This document shows, piece by piece, positions 19,605 to 28,419 of a stretch of 64,000 bases of DNA (positions are counted from its first letter, which is position 1; every line of letters starts with the position of its first letter). Below the pieces are notes generated by a model. That model saw only the letters and a list, made by a program, of their open reading frames with translations. It made no database searches and was not told the origin of the DNA. Source of the DNA: Korobacter sp963758505 (GTDB taxonomy: Bacteria > Acidobacteriota > Terriglobia > Terriglobales > Acidobacteriaceae); NCBI GenBank assembly GCA_963758505.1, contig CAVWVJ010000003.1, positions 1,860,001 to 1,924,000 of the forward strand, given 5' to 3'. The translations under genes and the position numbers were made by a program.

Positions 19605-22562
19605 ATGACCGTAGTAAATTCCACCCCGACGCTCCAGTCGACTGCGACAGAACATGCGATCCAGTTGCTCGCGCGCGAGAACAAGATCCTCGAACTGATC
19701 GCCCGCGGCGCCGCCCTGGAAAAGGTATTGCGGGAAATCGCCTACGCTGCCGAAGGTCATTCCGATGCCGACGTGCGCTGCTCGATCCTGCTGCTCGACG
19801 AGACGGGAACTCGTCTGCTCCACGGCGCCGCTCCAAGCCTGCCGAAGGACTACAACAACGCGATTCACGGTATCCAGATCGGACCAGAGGTCGGTTCCTG
19901 TGGGACTGCGGCCTTTCGCAAAAAGGCAGTCATTGTTTCCGACATCCAGGCCGATCCGTTATGGAGAGATTTCCGCGAACTGGCGCACAAGTTCGGATTA
20001 CGTGCCTGCTGGTCCACGCCGATTTTTTCCTCGCAAGGCGATGTGATTGGTACGTTTGCGATTTACTACATGCAGCCGTCCAGCCCTTCCGAACGCGCCA
20101 TGCAGGTGGTTGACCTGCTTGCCCGCACTGCCTCGATTGCGATCGAACGGCACCGTTCCGAATCGCAGCGCGTCGGCTATCAGAAGCAGATCGAAAAGCT
20201 CAATAACACCGGAATTCTGCTCGCCGCCGAGCGCGACCTGCACAAAATAGTGCAGGCCGCCACCGATACGGCCCGCGAGTTCAGTGGCGCAGCCTTTGGC
20301 GCCTTTTTTTACAATGTCGCTGGCGAGCACGGCGAGAGCTACACGCTCTACACCATCTCCGGTGCTCCGCGAGAAGCCTTCGCCCGGTTTCCCATGCCGC
20401 GCAATACCGCGGTCTTCGCGCCAACCTTTGCCGGCACCAGTACGGTGCGCGTAGCCGATATCACCAAAGATCCACGTTATGGGAACAATGCTCCGCATCA
20501 CGGTATGCCCGACGGACATTTGCAGGTCCGCAGCTACCTCGCCGTTCCTGTAGTCTCGCGCTCCGGCACGGTGGTGGGCGGGTTGTTCTTTGGACATCCC
20601 GAATCCGACAAATTCACGCCGGAGGGAGCCCACCTGGTCGAGAGCATCGCTGCCCAGGCCGCGGTGGCCATTGATAACGCCCAGTTGAACGATGGCATTG
20701 CCCGTCAGTTGAAGGCTTCGGAAGAGGTGCAGAAACGCCTTGCCATTGCCCAGCAGGCGGCGCAACTGGCGACCTGGGAACTCGATCTGGACAGCAACGG
20801 GATCCGCTTTTCGCCGGGAAGCTGGCCGGTCTTCGGCTGCGATCTCGCGCAGATCAAAACGCGCGAGGATTGGGAAGGGCAGATCGCTCCCGAGGATCGC
20901 GAAAACGTTCGGCGCCAGTTGGAAGAAGCCATCGCGCAGCAGAAAGACTACCTCGCCGAATATCGCGTCACGACCCCGCTCGGTTTCCGCTGGGTGCAGG
21001 AGCGCGGGCACGTTCTGTTCAACGCCGACACTTCTGTTCCCGAACGCTTGATCGTGCTCAGCATCGATATCACCGATCGCCAACTCGCCGACGAAGCGCT
21101 TCGCATCAGCGACCAGAAATTCCGCGAGGCCCAACAGGCGGCGAACATGGGGACCTGGTTCTGGGATATCCCCACCGACAAGGTCACCTGGTCCACCGAA
21201 GTTCCGTCGTTCCAAAGCAGCATCTCCAGTCCGCATGTGCAGAACTGGATCGATACCGTGGTCCCGGAAGACCGGCCGGTCGTGCAGGCAGAACTGGAGC
21301 GCGCCCTGCGCGAAGGCGGTCCGTTTCGCCTCGAAGCGCGCTTGCGTAAACCCGACGGCACCGTCGCCTGGTCGTTTACCCAGGGCCAGATCAAGCTCGA
21401 CGACCAAGGCAAGCCTCTCTCCGCGCTCGGCATCACCATGGACGTGACCGCGCGCAAAGAGGCGGAGCAGGAATTGCAGCAGGCCCAGGAACGATTCAGC
21501 ATGGTCGTCGATTCCGCCGACCTCGGCTTCTGGTATTGCGATTTGCCCTTTGACGAACTTCAATGGGACGCCCGCGTGAAGGACCATTTCTGGCTGCCCG
21601 CCGATGCCCGGGTCACGATTGCAGATTTCTATCGCATGTTGCATCCCGACGACCGGGAGCCGACTAGGCTCGCGATCGACACCGCCATCGGCTTAAAGAA
21701 GAGGTACGACATCGACTATCGCACCGTCTCCCCCGAGGGTGAGGTGAAATGGATCCGCGCTGTGGGCCGCGGTTCCTACGATGCCGACGGCAATCCCATT
21801 AGCTTCGACGGCGTGACCATGGACATCACCGCCCGCCGCAAAGCGGAAGAAGCCCTCCGCAGCTCCGAGAAACTCGCAGCCACCGGCAGATTGGCCGCCA
21901 CCATCGCGCACGAGATCAATAATCCGCTGGAAGCCGTGACCAACTTCATTTACCTGGCGAAGAGTACCGAGGGCATTCCGCAGAACGTCCAGGAATATCT
22001 TGAAGTCGCAGACCAGGAGCTCGGACGCGTCTCGCATATCGCGCGGCAGACCCTGGGCTTCTATCGCGACTCCAGCGGCCCCACTGTGATTGGGGTCGAA
22101 ATGCTCGTCAATGATGTCGTGAACTTGTACCAGAGAAAGCTTTCCTACAAGTCGCTCGACCTCCAGATCGAAATTGTGCCCGGCCTAAAGATCTCCGGCC
22201 TCGCCGGCGAGATGCGACAGGTGCTCTCCAACCTGCTCGCCAATGCCATCGATGCCTCGGTAGAGAACGGCAGGATTCGCATTCGCGCCCGTCACGCGCG
22301 CGACTGGAAGGCCGGAGAGCCCGGAATCCGCATCACCCTCGCCGATACCGGTTGCGGCATGCCAGTGGAAGTTCGCAAGCGGCTGTTCACGCCCTTCTTC
22401 ACCACCAAGGCCGACGTCGGCACCGGGCTTGGCCTGTGGGTCACCAAGGGGATGGTGGAAAAGGCCAGGGGGCGCATTCGCTTCCGCAGCCACGAAAACG
22501 CCGGCACCGTGTTCAGCATGATCTTTCCGTCAACCCCGACAGGGAAGCCTCAAGCACGCTAA
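19605..22562 (+). CDS. Soluble sensor histidine kinase, GAF-GAF-PAS-PAS-PAS-HisKA-HATPase
   Basis: About 985 residues from ATG 19605; a TTG at 19551 would add 18 residues, and neither start has a clear ribosome site. Two GAF domains (about 20-190 and 200-365) precede three PAS/PAC modules (about 385-495, 505-620 and 630-745, each ending in I-T-D-R, V-T-A-R-K or I-T-A-R-R-K). The dimerisation domain carries I-A-H-E-I-N-N-P with the phosphorylated histidine at about 769. The ATPase domain has N-A-I-D-A, D-T-G-C-G-M and G-T-G-L-G-L-W. There is no transmembrane segment or C-terminal receiver, so it senses cytosolic signals and needs a separate response regulator. None is adjacent, and the partner is unknown. 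Confidence 0.9.
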   Translation: MTVVNSTPTLQSTATEHAIQLLARENKILELIARGAALEKVLREIAYAAEGHSDADVRCSILLLDETGTRLLHGAAPSLPKDYNNAIHGIQIGPEVGSCGTAAFRKKAVIVSDIQADPLWRDFRELAHKFGLRACWSTPIFSSQGDVIGTFAIYYMQPSSPSERAMQVVDLLARTASIAIERHRSESQRVGYQKQIEKLNNTGILLAAERDLHKIVQAATDTAREFSGAAFGAFFYNVAGEHGESYTLYTISGAPREAFARFPMPRNTAVFAPTFAGTSTVRVADITKDPRYGNNAPHHGMPDGHLQVRSYLAVPVVSRSGTVVGGLFFGHPESDKFTPEGAHLVESIAAQAAVAIDNAQLNDGIARQLKASEEVQKRLAIAQQAAQLATWELDLDSNGIRFSPGSWPVFGCDLAQIKTREDWEGQIAPEDRENVRRQLEEAIAQQKDYLAEYRVTTPLGFRWVQERGHVLFNADTSVPERLIVLSIDITDRQLADEALRISDQKFREAQQAANMGTWFWDIPTDKVTWSTEVPSFQSSISSPHVQNWIDTVVPEDRPVVQAELERALREGGPFRLEARLRKPDGTVAWSFTQGQIKLDDQGKPLSALGITMDVTARKEAEQELQQAQERFSMVVDSADLGFWYCDLPFDELQWDARVKDHFWLPADARVTIADFYRMLHPDDREPTRLAIDTAIGLKKRYDIDYRTVSPEGEVKWIRAVGRGSYDADGNPISFDGVTMDITARRKAEEALRSSEKLAATGRLAATIAHEINNPLEAVTNFIYLAKSTEGIPQNVQEYLEVADQELGRVSHIARQTLGFYRDSSGPTVIGVEMLVNDVVNLYQRKLSYKSLDLQIEIVPGLKISGLAGEMRQVLSNLLANAIDASVENGRIRIRARHARDWKAGEPGIRITLADTGCGMPVEVRKRLFTPFFTTKADVGTGLGLWVTKGMVEKARGRIRFRSHENAGTVFSMIFPSTPTGKPQAR

Positions 22563-22582
22563 GTCGGTTGCGTGAGTTCGGA

Positions 22583-23146
22583 TTACTGCCCCGCTTCCTG
22601 CAACCGCGCCAGCACGTTTTCGGTGGTGTCGCTCTCTCCCAACCGCGGAAAAATCTTCTCCACGCTGAAGCGATGCGATTCGGGGTCGCGATCGGTCATC
22701 GCATCCGTCACCAGCACGATGTTGTAGCCCAGGTCGAAGGCGCTGCGTGCCGTCGACTCCACCCCAATGCTGGTGGCTATGCCGGTGAAGAATAGCTGGG
22801 TGACCCCGCGCTTGCGCAGTTCGTCATCGAGCGTTGTTCCGAGGAAGGCTCCCCACGTCTGCTTGTGAATGAGGATGTCGTCCGGCTGCTGCCCCAATTG
22901 CGGGACCAGGTCGGCCCAGTCGTCGGGAAATGCAAACTTCGGATTGCCGGCATCGGTGCGCCGCGGCTTCGTACCGGTCACGTTGACGAGGACGACAGGA
23001 AATCCTCGCTCGCGGAAAGCCCGCGCCAGTTGCGCAGTTCGGTCGATGATCTTGTCGGATGGTTGCGCCGTCGGCATGGCAGCGATGCCTTTTTGCAGGT
23101 CGATTACGATCAAGGCGGGCGTGGGATCAATTTGTGTGAGTGGCAT
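22583..23146 (-). CDS. Isochorismatase-family hydrolase lacking the catalytic cysteine
   Basis: 187 residues with the family fold. The aspartate in V-I-D-L-Q-K-G and the lysine in H-K-Q-T-W-G-A-F are present. Where nicotinamidase-type members have a cysteine, this protein reads I-A-T-S-I-G-V-E-S-T-A-R, with glycine. Glycine at this site is known in true isochorismatases such as EntB and PhzD, so it is not simply dead, but cysteine-dependent amidase activity is unlikely. The substrate is unknown. It is the last gene of a minus-strand operon led by MarR and an MFS exporter, suggesting a role in handling a small aromatic or toxic compound (inference). Confidence 0.85.
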   Translation of the reverse strand: MPLTQIDPTPALIVIDLQKGIAAMPTAQPSDKIIDRTAQLARAFRERGFPVVLVNVTGTKPRRTDAGNPKFAFPDDWADLVPQLGQQPDDILIHKQTWGAFLGTTLDDELRKRGVTQLFFTGIATSIGVESTARSAFDLGYNIVLVTDAMTDRDPESHRFSVEKIFPRLGESDTTENVLARLQEAGQ

Positions 23147-23179
23147 CTTTTTCCTTTTGCGTGCGTAGACTGGCCTGGT

Positions 23180-23488
23180 TTACTGCGCGTGTTTTTTGGC
23201 GAAATGCATGCTGCACAGGATGCTGAGAGCCGCAATTCCTGCGAAGAAAACGATTAGCGCCGCCTCGCGTCCGCTGGAAACTCTTCCGACCCGAAACAGA
23301 AGATAGCCGGCGACCAGGTTCAGCAGCGCCCACAAAACGTTCACCATTGAGGAAGACAATCCTTTACCGGGAGGATGGGCGAAGGGCGTTGGGAAACGAT
23401 CGCCCGAAATGCCGTGTACGAAGTGCGGCACGGCATTCGCAAACAACATCCCGGAAAAAAAGCAAGCGATGAAGTGATACCAGGCCAC
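23180..23488 (-). CDS. Small membrane protein of unknown function
   Basis: 102 residues with three hydrophobic segments (about residues 3-22, 47-66 and 74-93) and basic C-terminal residues (A-K-K-H-A-Q). The motif N-A-V-P-H-F-V-H-G-I-S-G-D near residue 18 is polar and histidine-rich and looks conserved in character. I do not recognise a named family. It lies 33 bases upstream of the isochorismatase-like gene and 21 bases downstream of the MFS gene, so it belongs to their operon and may assist the exporter. Confidence 0.75.
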   Translation of the reverse strand: MAWYHFIACFFSGMLFANAVPHFVHGISGDRFPTPFAHPPGKGLSSSMVNVLWALLNLVAGYLLFRVGRVSSGREAALIVFFAGIAALSILCSMHFAKKHAQ

Positions 23489-23509
23489 CGTGTTCTCCTT
23501 TTTGGATCT

Positions 23510-24832
23510 CTATAACGAAGACTCGGCCGGCTCCGGCATTTCAGAAATCACGTCCCTTTCCCGCGCCGACAGCAGGCCCATCTCCTCGTAAACCGGCCGT
23601 ATCCCTGAGCGGACTTTTGGCAGTTCGAAGGTGAACCAGAGACAACCGAGAAGACAGAAAGCGCCCGTGACCATCACGGTGTGGGGCGCTCCGATGTGGT
23701 GCGCCAAGACTCCCGCCATCAGGCTGCCGAACGGCGCCGCGCCGAAGAAGGCCATCATGTAATAGCTCATCACCCGGGCGCGCTTGTCTTCCGACACCAG
23801 CGACTGGATGACCGTATTGCTCACCGACGCGCCCTGCATCAGCCCAAAGCCGACAAACACCATCAGCAGCAACGACAGCCACAGCGTGTGCGACAGCCCG
23901 AACAGGATCAGCGCCGCTCCCAGCATGGCGGACGCGATCTGCAGCATGCGCGTCAGCCCAAGCACCGACTTGCGCACCGCCAGCGAGAGACCCGATGTCA
24001 GCGCACCGACCCCCGAAGCTCCCGTCAGCCAGCCGAGCGTGTGCGCGCCGCCGTGCAGTACCTGTCCTGCGAAGAGAGGAAGCAGCACTGCATATGGATA
24101 GCCCATAAGGCTGATCAGCGCGAACAGCAGGAGGATGGTGCGGATAGGACGAAACCTGCGAACGTAGTCCCAGCCTTCACGCATCTGTTCGAGCATGCTT
24201 CTGGTGTTGCGTCTGAGATTGAGCGGCTGGATACGCATCATCAGCAACGACGCGATCACCGCAAAATAGCTGACGCCGTCGATGAGGAAACACCAGCCCT
24301 CGCCGAAACCCGCGATCACCAGGCCGGCAATCGCCGGGCCGATAAGCCGCGCCCCATTCGCCATCGAAGAATTGATCGCGATGGCGTTGCTGAGGTCCTC
24401 GCGGTCCTCCACCATCTGCACCAGGAACGATTGCCGCCCCGGCATGTCGAATGCATTGATCAACCCCTGCATGGCAGTCAGCGCGATGATCTCCCACAGG
24501 TTGATGACATGCGCGAGCGTGAGCGCCGCCAGCGCCAGGGATTGCACGGCTGCCAAGGCTTGGGTCCATACCAGCAGCTTGCGGCGATTGAGGCGCTCCA
24601 CCCAGACACCTGCGAACGGTCCCAGCAAAAACGCAACGATCTGTCCGGCAAACGTCACTACCCCGAGCAGCAGCGCCGAATGGGTCATGCGGTAGACCAG
24701 CCAGCTCGTCGCCAGCCGCGTCATCCACGTGCCGATCAACGAGATGCTCTGGCCGGAGAAGAAGAGCTTGAAGTTGCGGTGCCGCAACGCCCGCCAGGCG
24801 TGCGCCATGGATCCCCGGGGCCGGTTGCTCAT
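23510..24832 (-). CDS. MFS exporter (EntS-like)
   Basis: 440 residues with about twelve hydrophobic segments. The start resembles the enterobactin-exporter-like MFS group: W-R-A-L-R-H-R-N-F-K-L-F-F-S-G-Q-S-I-S-L-I-G-T-W. The loop 2-3 motif appears as G-V-W-V-E-R-L-N-R-R-K. It should export a small molecule by proton antiport across the inner membrane; the cargo is unknown. Its start overlaps the MarR stop by four bases (ATGA), so it is translationally coupled to its likely regulator. Confidence 0.9.
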   Translation of the reverse strand: MSNRPRGSMAHAWRALRHRNFKLFFSGQSISLIGTWMTRLATSWLVYRMTHSALLLGVVTFAGQIVAFLLGPFAGVWVERLNRRKLLVWTQALAAVQSLALAALTLAHVINLWEIIALTAMQGLINAFDMPGRQSFLVQMVEDREDLSNAIAINSSMANGARLIGPAIAGLVIAGFGEGWCFLIDGVSYFAVIASLLMMRIQPLNLRRNTRSMLEQMREGWDYVRRFRPIRTILLLFALISLMGYPYAVLLPLFAGQVLHGGAHTLGWLTGASGVGALTSGLSLAVRKSVLGLTRMLQIASAMLGAALILFGLSHTLWLSLLLMVFVGFGLMQGASVSNTVIQSLVSEDKRARVMSYYMMAFFGAAPFGSLMAGVLAHHIGAPHTVMVTGAFCLLGCLWFTFELPKVRSGIRPVYEEMGLLSARERDVISEMPEPAESSL

Positions 24833-25266
24833 GGCTGGTTGCTCTCCGCCAACCGCTGCAGGATGCGCCCGGCCGCGAACAGGGTCTCCTGCTCGTCTTT
24901 ATCGAGTTGCGCGATGGCCTGCGCCAGCCATGTCCGCTTCGCTTCCCGCGTGCTCTTCCTCACCGCGGCCCCCTTGGCGGTCAGCTCGATGTTCAACTGG
25001 CGGCCGTCGGTAGGATGCGGTTTGCGCGCGATCATGCCCATCTCCTCCAGCGCTGCAATGGTCGTTCCCATCGACTGCGGTTTCATCCCCTCGGCCCTTG
25101 CCAGCTCGGCCGTCGTCGCAGGACCTTCTCTCGAAAGCCGCGCCATTACTGCCGATTCGGTCAGGGAAAGCTCATGCGTGGCTGCCGCGGCTCGCACCCG
25201 GCGTACCAGGACGCCGATGGCCTGGGTAAAGTCCGAAACGTCGATTTCAAAGCTCTTTCGCGACAT
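24829..25266 (-). CDS. MarR-family transcriptional regulator
   Basis: 145 residues from the ATG at the complement of 25264-25266. A longer reading would include a perfect 16-bp palindrome that is better explained as the operator. The winged helix is visible: S-L-T-E-S-A-V-M-A-R-L, then T-T-A-E-L-A-R-A-E-G-M-K-P-Q-S-M as the recognition region, and the wing H-P-T-D-G-R-Q-L-N-I-E-L-T. It probably represses its own operon (MFS exporter, membrane protein, isochorismatase-like enzyme) and releases DNA on binding a phenolic or other ligand, as is usual for the family. Confidence 0.9.
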   Translation of the reverse strand: MSRKSFEIDVSDFTQAIGVLVRRVRAAAATHELSLTESAVMARLSREGPATTAELARAEGMKPQSMGTTIAALEEMGMIARKPHPTDGRQLNIELTAKGAAVRKSTREAKRTWLAQAIAQLDKDEQETLFAAGRILQRLAESNQP

Positions 25267-25296
25267 GGTGGATTTATTGTATCGGAAAACAACAGG

Positions 25297-25312
25297 TAAA
25301 CTTGTAAGTTTA
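25297..25312. promoter_or_regulatory. Perfect 16-bp palindrome, likely MarR operator
   Basis: TAAACTTGTAAGTTTA is a perfect palindrome with two 7-base arms about the central GT. It lies 30 bases upstream of the chosen marR start codon. Size, symmetry and position fit autoregulation by the MarR protein; binding is inferred. Confidence 0.6.
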
Positions 25313-25473
25313 TCTGGCAAGTTTGGCTTGCTATTATCGGACGACGGTACGGCCGGACACCTGCAGAAGGCCGTCGTTCGGCCTACCTGCGAAATCGTAC
25401 GAACCGAAAATCCGGACCACCTGCAGGAGCAGGTCGATCCGGAGTCCGGGATTGCCTTGATTCGAATGTGAAA

Positions 25474-27414
25474 CTACTTCGAACCTTTCAAGTACTTGTC
25501 GAACCAAGCGACAGCGCGTTCGAGTGAGTCGATGCGATTTTCGCGTTTGCGGAAGCCGTGTCCTTCGTTCGGGTAATAGGTAGCATCCACCGTCTTGCCC
25601 TGTTTCTTGAGGATGTCCACCACTTGAACCGCCTCTTCTTTCGGCACGCGAATGTCGTTGTCGCCTTGCAGCACCAGCAGGGGAGCCTTCTCGTCGCGAA
25701 TGAACTTGATGGGCGACGCGTTCTCGTACACCGCCTTGTCTTTTTCCGGATCGCCGAGCAGGGATTTTTCATACTGCTGCAGGAACGGATCTTCGTGTTG
25801 CAGCATGGTGTACCAGTCGATGATGCCGTACATTTCGACGGCGGCAGCCCAGAGATCCGGTGTCTTGCCGATCGCCATCAGCGTCATGTAGCCGCCGTAC
25901 GAGCCGCCGGTGATGCCGACCTTCTGCGCGTTGACGTAGCCGGTATCGATGAGGAACTGGCGGGCCGCAACTTCATCCTTCAGATCGCCGCCGCCAAGGT
26001 CCTGGTAATTCGCCTTCTGGAACTCGATGCCATAGCCAGACGAGCCACGCACATTCGGCGCAATGCAGATGTAGCCACGCGAAGCCAGCGCCGCCGCGGT
26101 GGTATTGAAGGTATCCACCGTCTGTCCCGTCGGCCCGCCGTGCGGCAGCACGACTCCGGGATTCGTGCCGTCCCGCTTCAGGTTCGGAGGCACCCACAAC
26201 AATGCGCTGATGATCTTTCCGTCGAAGCTCTTGTAATGCACGATCTGCGATTGCGGCAACGATTCGGGATTGAGCGAGGCAAGCGCCGAGAACGTGAGTT
26301 GCGTGCCCTTGTTCGCGCGCACGTCGTAGATCCACAGATCGGAAGGCCGCCGCGAGCTCTGGTGGGCAAGCAGAAGCCGGGTGCCATCGGGCGACCACGG
26401 AGTCGGGCTCGCCTCCTGGCTCGTAATCCCCTCTGGCATATTCAGGCGATTGCATTTGAGCGAAGCGCGTTCGCACAAGAAGACCTCGTTGCGGCCGTCC
26501 TGGTTCACCTCGTAGGTGAAGCGTTTTCCGTCGGGCGAGAAGAATGCCGCGTTGGCCTCCCACCCGGTGTTCGTCACCCAGGTAAGTTTCTTGGTAGCGA
26601 TGTCCAGCAGCGCGACGTTGGCGGAGCCGGTCTTCTGGTTCGATTGGATGAGGGCGGTGCGGCCGTCGGGAGCCAGCGAGTTCGCCGCGAACTGCGCTTC
26701 CTTGTCGTGTGGCGTAAGATTTTCCGATTGGCCGGTGGCGACGTCGATGCGATACACCGATGCATCCGTGAAGCCCGGGTTGACGCGCTGCGCGAGAAGG
26801 CTCTTGCCGTCGGGGAACCAGGCCGCGATGCTCCACAGGTACCCGGGCGTTTTTTCGTTGGTGAGATTGCGGACCGCGTGGGAGTTCCAGTCGAGCAGCG
26901 CGATGTCGTTGGTGGAACCGGTTTTCGATTTATAAACCACCGCAAGGGCGTTGCCGTCGGGCGAAAACTCATACTGCTCCACCGAAGCTTCGGGCTGCTT
27001 AAGCCGGTTCTCAGCGGCCCCGCCATTGGCAGGCACGGACATGAGTTGCCACATTTCGTTGCCGCCGTTGTCCTGCCGGTAGGTAATCCACTTGCCGTCG
27101 CGGGTAAAGCGCGGCCCCGCCTGGGTCTCCTTCGAATACGACATTTGCAAAGGAAAGCTGCCACTGGCGGAGAGCTTCCACACGTTCTGATTGCCCGTCA
27201 TGTCCGTGGTGAAGACGATTTCTTTACCATCGGCGGACCAAGCGCCACTGCCGGCACGACGGCTATAAAAGAGATCCTCGACGGGTACGGGCCGAGCGTC
27301 GGGATTGGCGGAGGAAGTGATGGAATGCGGATCGGTCGGTTGACGATCGTTCGGGCCTTGCGCGAGCACCAGGGAAGAAAGCGTGAGCAGAGCGAGAAGC
27401 GTGAAACGAGACAT
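25474..27414 (-). CDS. Secreted S9 family prolyl oligopeptidase-type peptidase
   Basis: 646 residues. A signal peptide (L-L-A-L-L-T-L-S-S-L-V-L-A-Q) is followed by a beta-propeller of TolB/WD40-like strands (about 50-390; repeated F-S-P-D-G-x and W-S-P-D-G). The C-terminal alpha/beta-hydrolase domain has G-G-S-Y-G-G-Y with the catalytic serine at residue 505. The acid lies in Q-G-D-N-D-I-R-V-P and the histidine at 619 in E-G-H-G-F. All catalytic residues are present. It should cleave oligopeptides, dipeptidyl- or acylaminoacyl-peptidase-like, in the periplasm or outside. It is a single-gene unit; the region between it and the MarR gene holds only a possible promoter and no clear gene. Confidence 0.92.
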   Translation of the reverse strand: MSRFTLLALLTLSSLVLAQGPNDRQPTDPHSITSSANPDARPVPVEDLFYSRRAGSGAWSADGKEIVFTTDMTGNQNVWKLSASGSFPLQMSYSKETQAGPRFTRDGKWITYRQDNGGNEMWQLMSVPANGGAAENRLKQPEASVEQYEFSPDGNALAVVYKSKTGSTNDIALLDWNSHAVRNLTNEKTPGYLWSIAAWFPDGKSLLAQRVNPGFTDASVYRIDVATGQSENLTPHDKEAQFAANSLAPDGRTALIQSNQKTGSANVALLDIATKKLTWVTNTGWEANAAFFSPDGKRFTYEVNQDGRNEVFLCERASLKCNRLNMPEGITSQEASPTPWSPDGTRLLLAHQSSRRPSDLWIYDVRANKGTQLTFSALASLNPESLPQSQIVHYKSFDGKIISALLWVPPNLKRDGTNPGVVLPHGGPTGQTVDTFNTTAAALASRGYICIAPNVRGSSGYGIEFQKANYQDLGGGDLKDEVAARQFLIDTGYVNAQKVGITGGSYGGYMTLMAIGKTPDLWAAAVEMYGIIDWYTMLQHEDPFLQQYEKSLLGDPEKDKAVYENASPIKFIRDEKAPLLVLQGDNDIRVPKEEAVQVVDILKKQGKTVDATYYPNEGHGFRKRENRIDSLERAVAWFDKYLKGSK

Positions 27415-27604
27415 GAGGCTCCTTACCGTCGGGTGGCCATTCTAGCGGGTGGGAAGGGCAATCGTGAAGGGAGCCCATATCGGCCCATTTTTGTTCGTGA
27501 TAGTTGAAAAGCAGGCCACGCCGATGGACATTGATATTCACCACTCGGATGCGTTCGAGAGATGCGGGTTGGCCTGAGTTTATTGAACGTGTAGATTGCA
27601 CACC

Positions 27605-28279
27605 ATGCCAAGCCCGTCGCGAGCGATGGTAAGTGTTTCCGCGGTGGTGATGTTCGCCGGACTTCTGGGATGCAGCAAACCGGGTGTCAAGGAGTTGCGG
27701 CAGTCACGCGATGCGGTGCGTGCGGCAAAGAGCTGGCAGATCGACGTCACGGGCGCTGCACCCGGCGCGACACCGAGAGAGCTTCTCCGGGAAAAGGTGG
27801 AATGCCCATCGCGTCGCGACTTGATGTGGACCATTCGTCCTCCGGAAAAAGCCGTGCTGGACAAAGACGGCCGGACGGTGGTTCACGAGATCTGGTACGG
27901 CGGTGATTGGTACACGAGCGATGGCCGAAGTTGGGACCATTTCGCAGGCGCGGAAAAAGCTCTGCCCGGCAAATTGGCGATTGGCTGTGGCGAAGGTCCG
28001 GCGCTGATCTGGGATGGCGCGCTGTATTCGGACCTGGATCAGGCGGTCAAGGTTGGGGAGATCCGGCAGGGGCCAACCGCAACGGTGAACGGCGGAGTCT
28101 GCACATGGTGGGACGTGGCGCCGGCCAAGGGCGAAGCCGCGCATTACACGGTATGTGTCGATAAGGAGAACAGTTTGCCCCGCGTGGTACGCGCGCGCGA
28201 ACGGGGCAACGAGTACACCTACACGCTCTCCGGCTGGAACGAAACCTCGGTCACTTTGCCGCCCGAATTGATGCCCTGA
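27605..28279 (+). CDS. Putative lipoprotein of unknown function
   Basis: 224 residues from ATG 27605. The N-terminus is hydrophobic (V-S-V-S-A-V-V-M-F-A-G-L-L-G-C) and ends in a lipobox, so it is a likely lipoprotein. The mature part has aromatic-rich strands (W-Y-G-G-D-W-Y-T-S-D-G-R-S-W) and four cysteines after the lipobox (V-E-C-P, I-G-C-G, G-V-C-T and Y-T-V-C). It resembles LolA/outer-membrane-lipoprotein-sorting-like beta proteins in composition, but I cannot assign a family. It is 140 bases upstream of sucA, and no functional link is evident. Confidence 0.7.
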   Translation: MPSPSRAMVSVSAVVMFAGLLGCSKPGVKELRQSRDAVRAAKSWQIDVTGAAPGATPRELLREKVECPSRRDLMWTIRPPEKAVLDKDGRTVVHEIWYGGDWYTSDGRSWDHFAGAEKALPGKLAIGCGEGPALIWDGALYSDLDQAVKVGEIRQGPTATVNGGVCTWWDVAPAKGEAAHYTVCVDKENSLPRVVRARERGNEYTYTLSGWNETSVTLPPELMP

Positions 28280-28419
28280 CCTCCTTCGGCGCTTCTTCCA
28301 TTCGCTATATACTGTTACGAGTGCCAGTAGGCATTTTTGCGGCCAAATCGGCACCGGCGTCGCATCGAACGCGGTCTTATTCCATCTAATTTGTAGAGCT
28401 TTTAAGGGAGTCCTTCTTC

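Noticed and set aside
25265..25471. A 68-codon plus-strand frame overlapping the MarR start and running towards the S9 peptidase gene
   Set aside because: It overlaps the MarR promoter and operator, has no convincing ribosome site and matches nothing I recognise. Two CACCTGCAG repeats make it look ordered but do not make it a gene.
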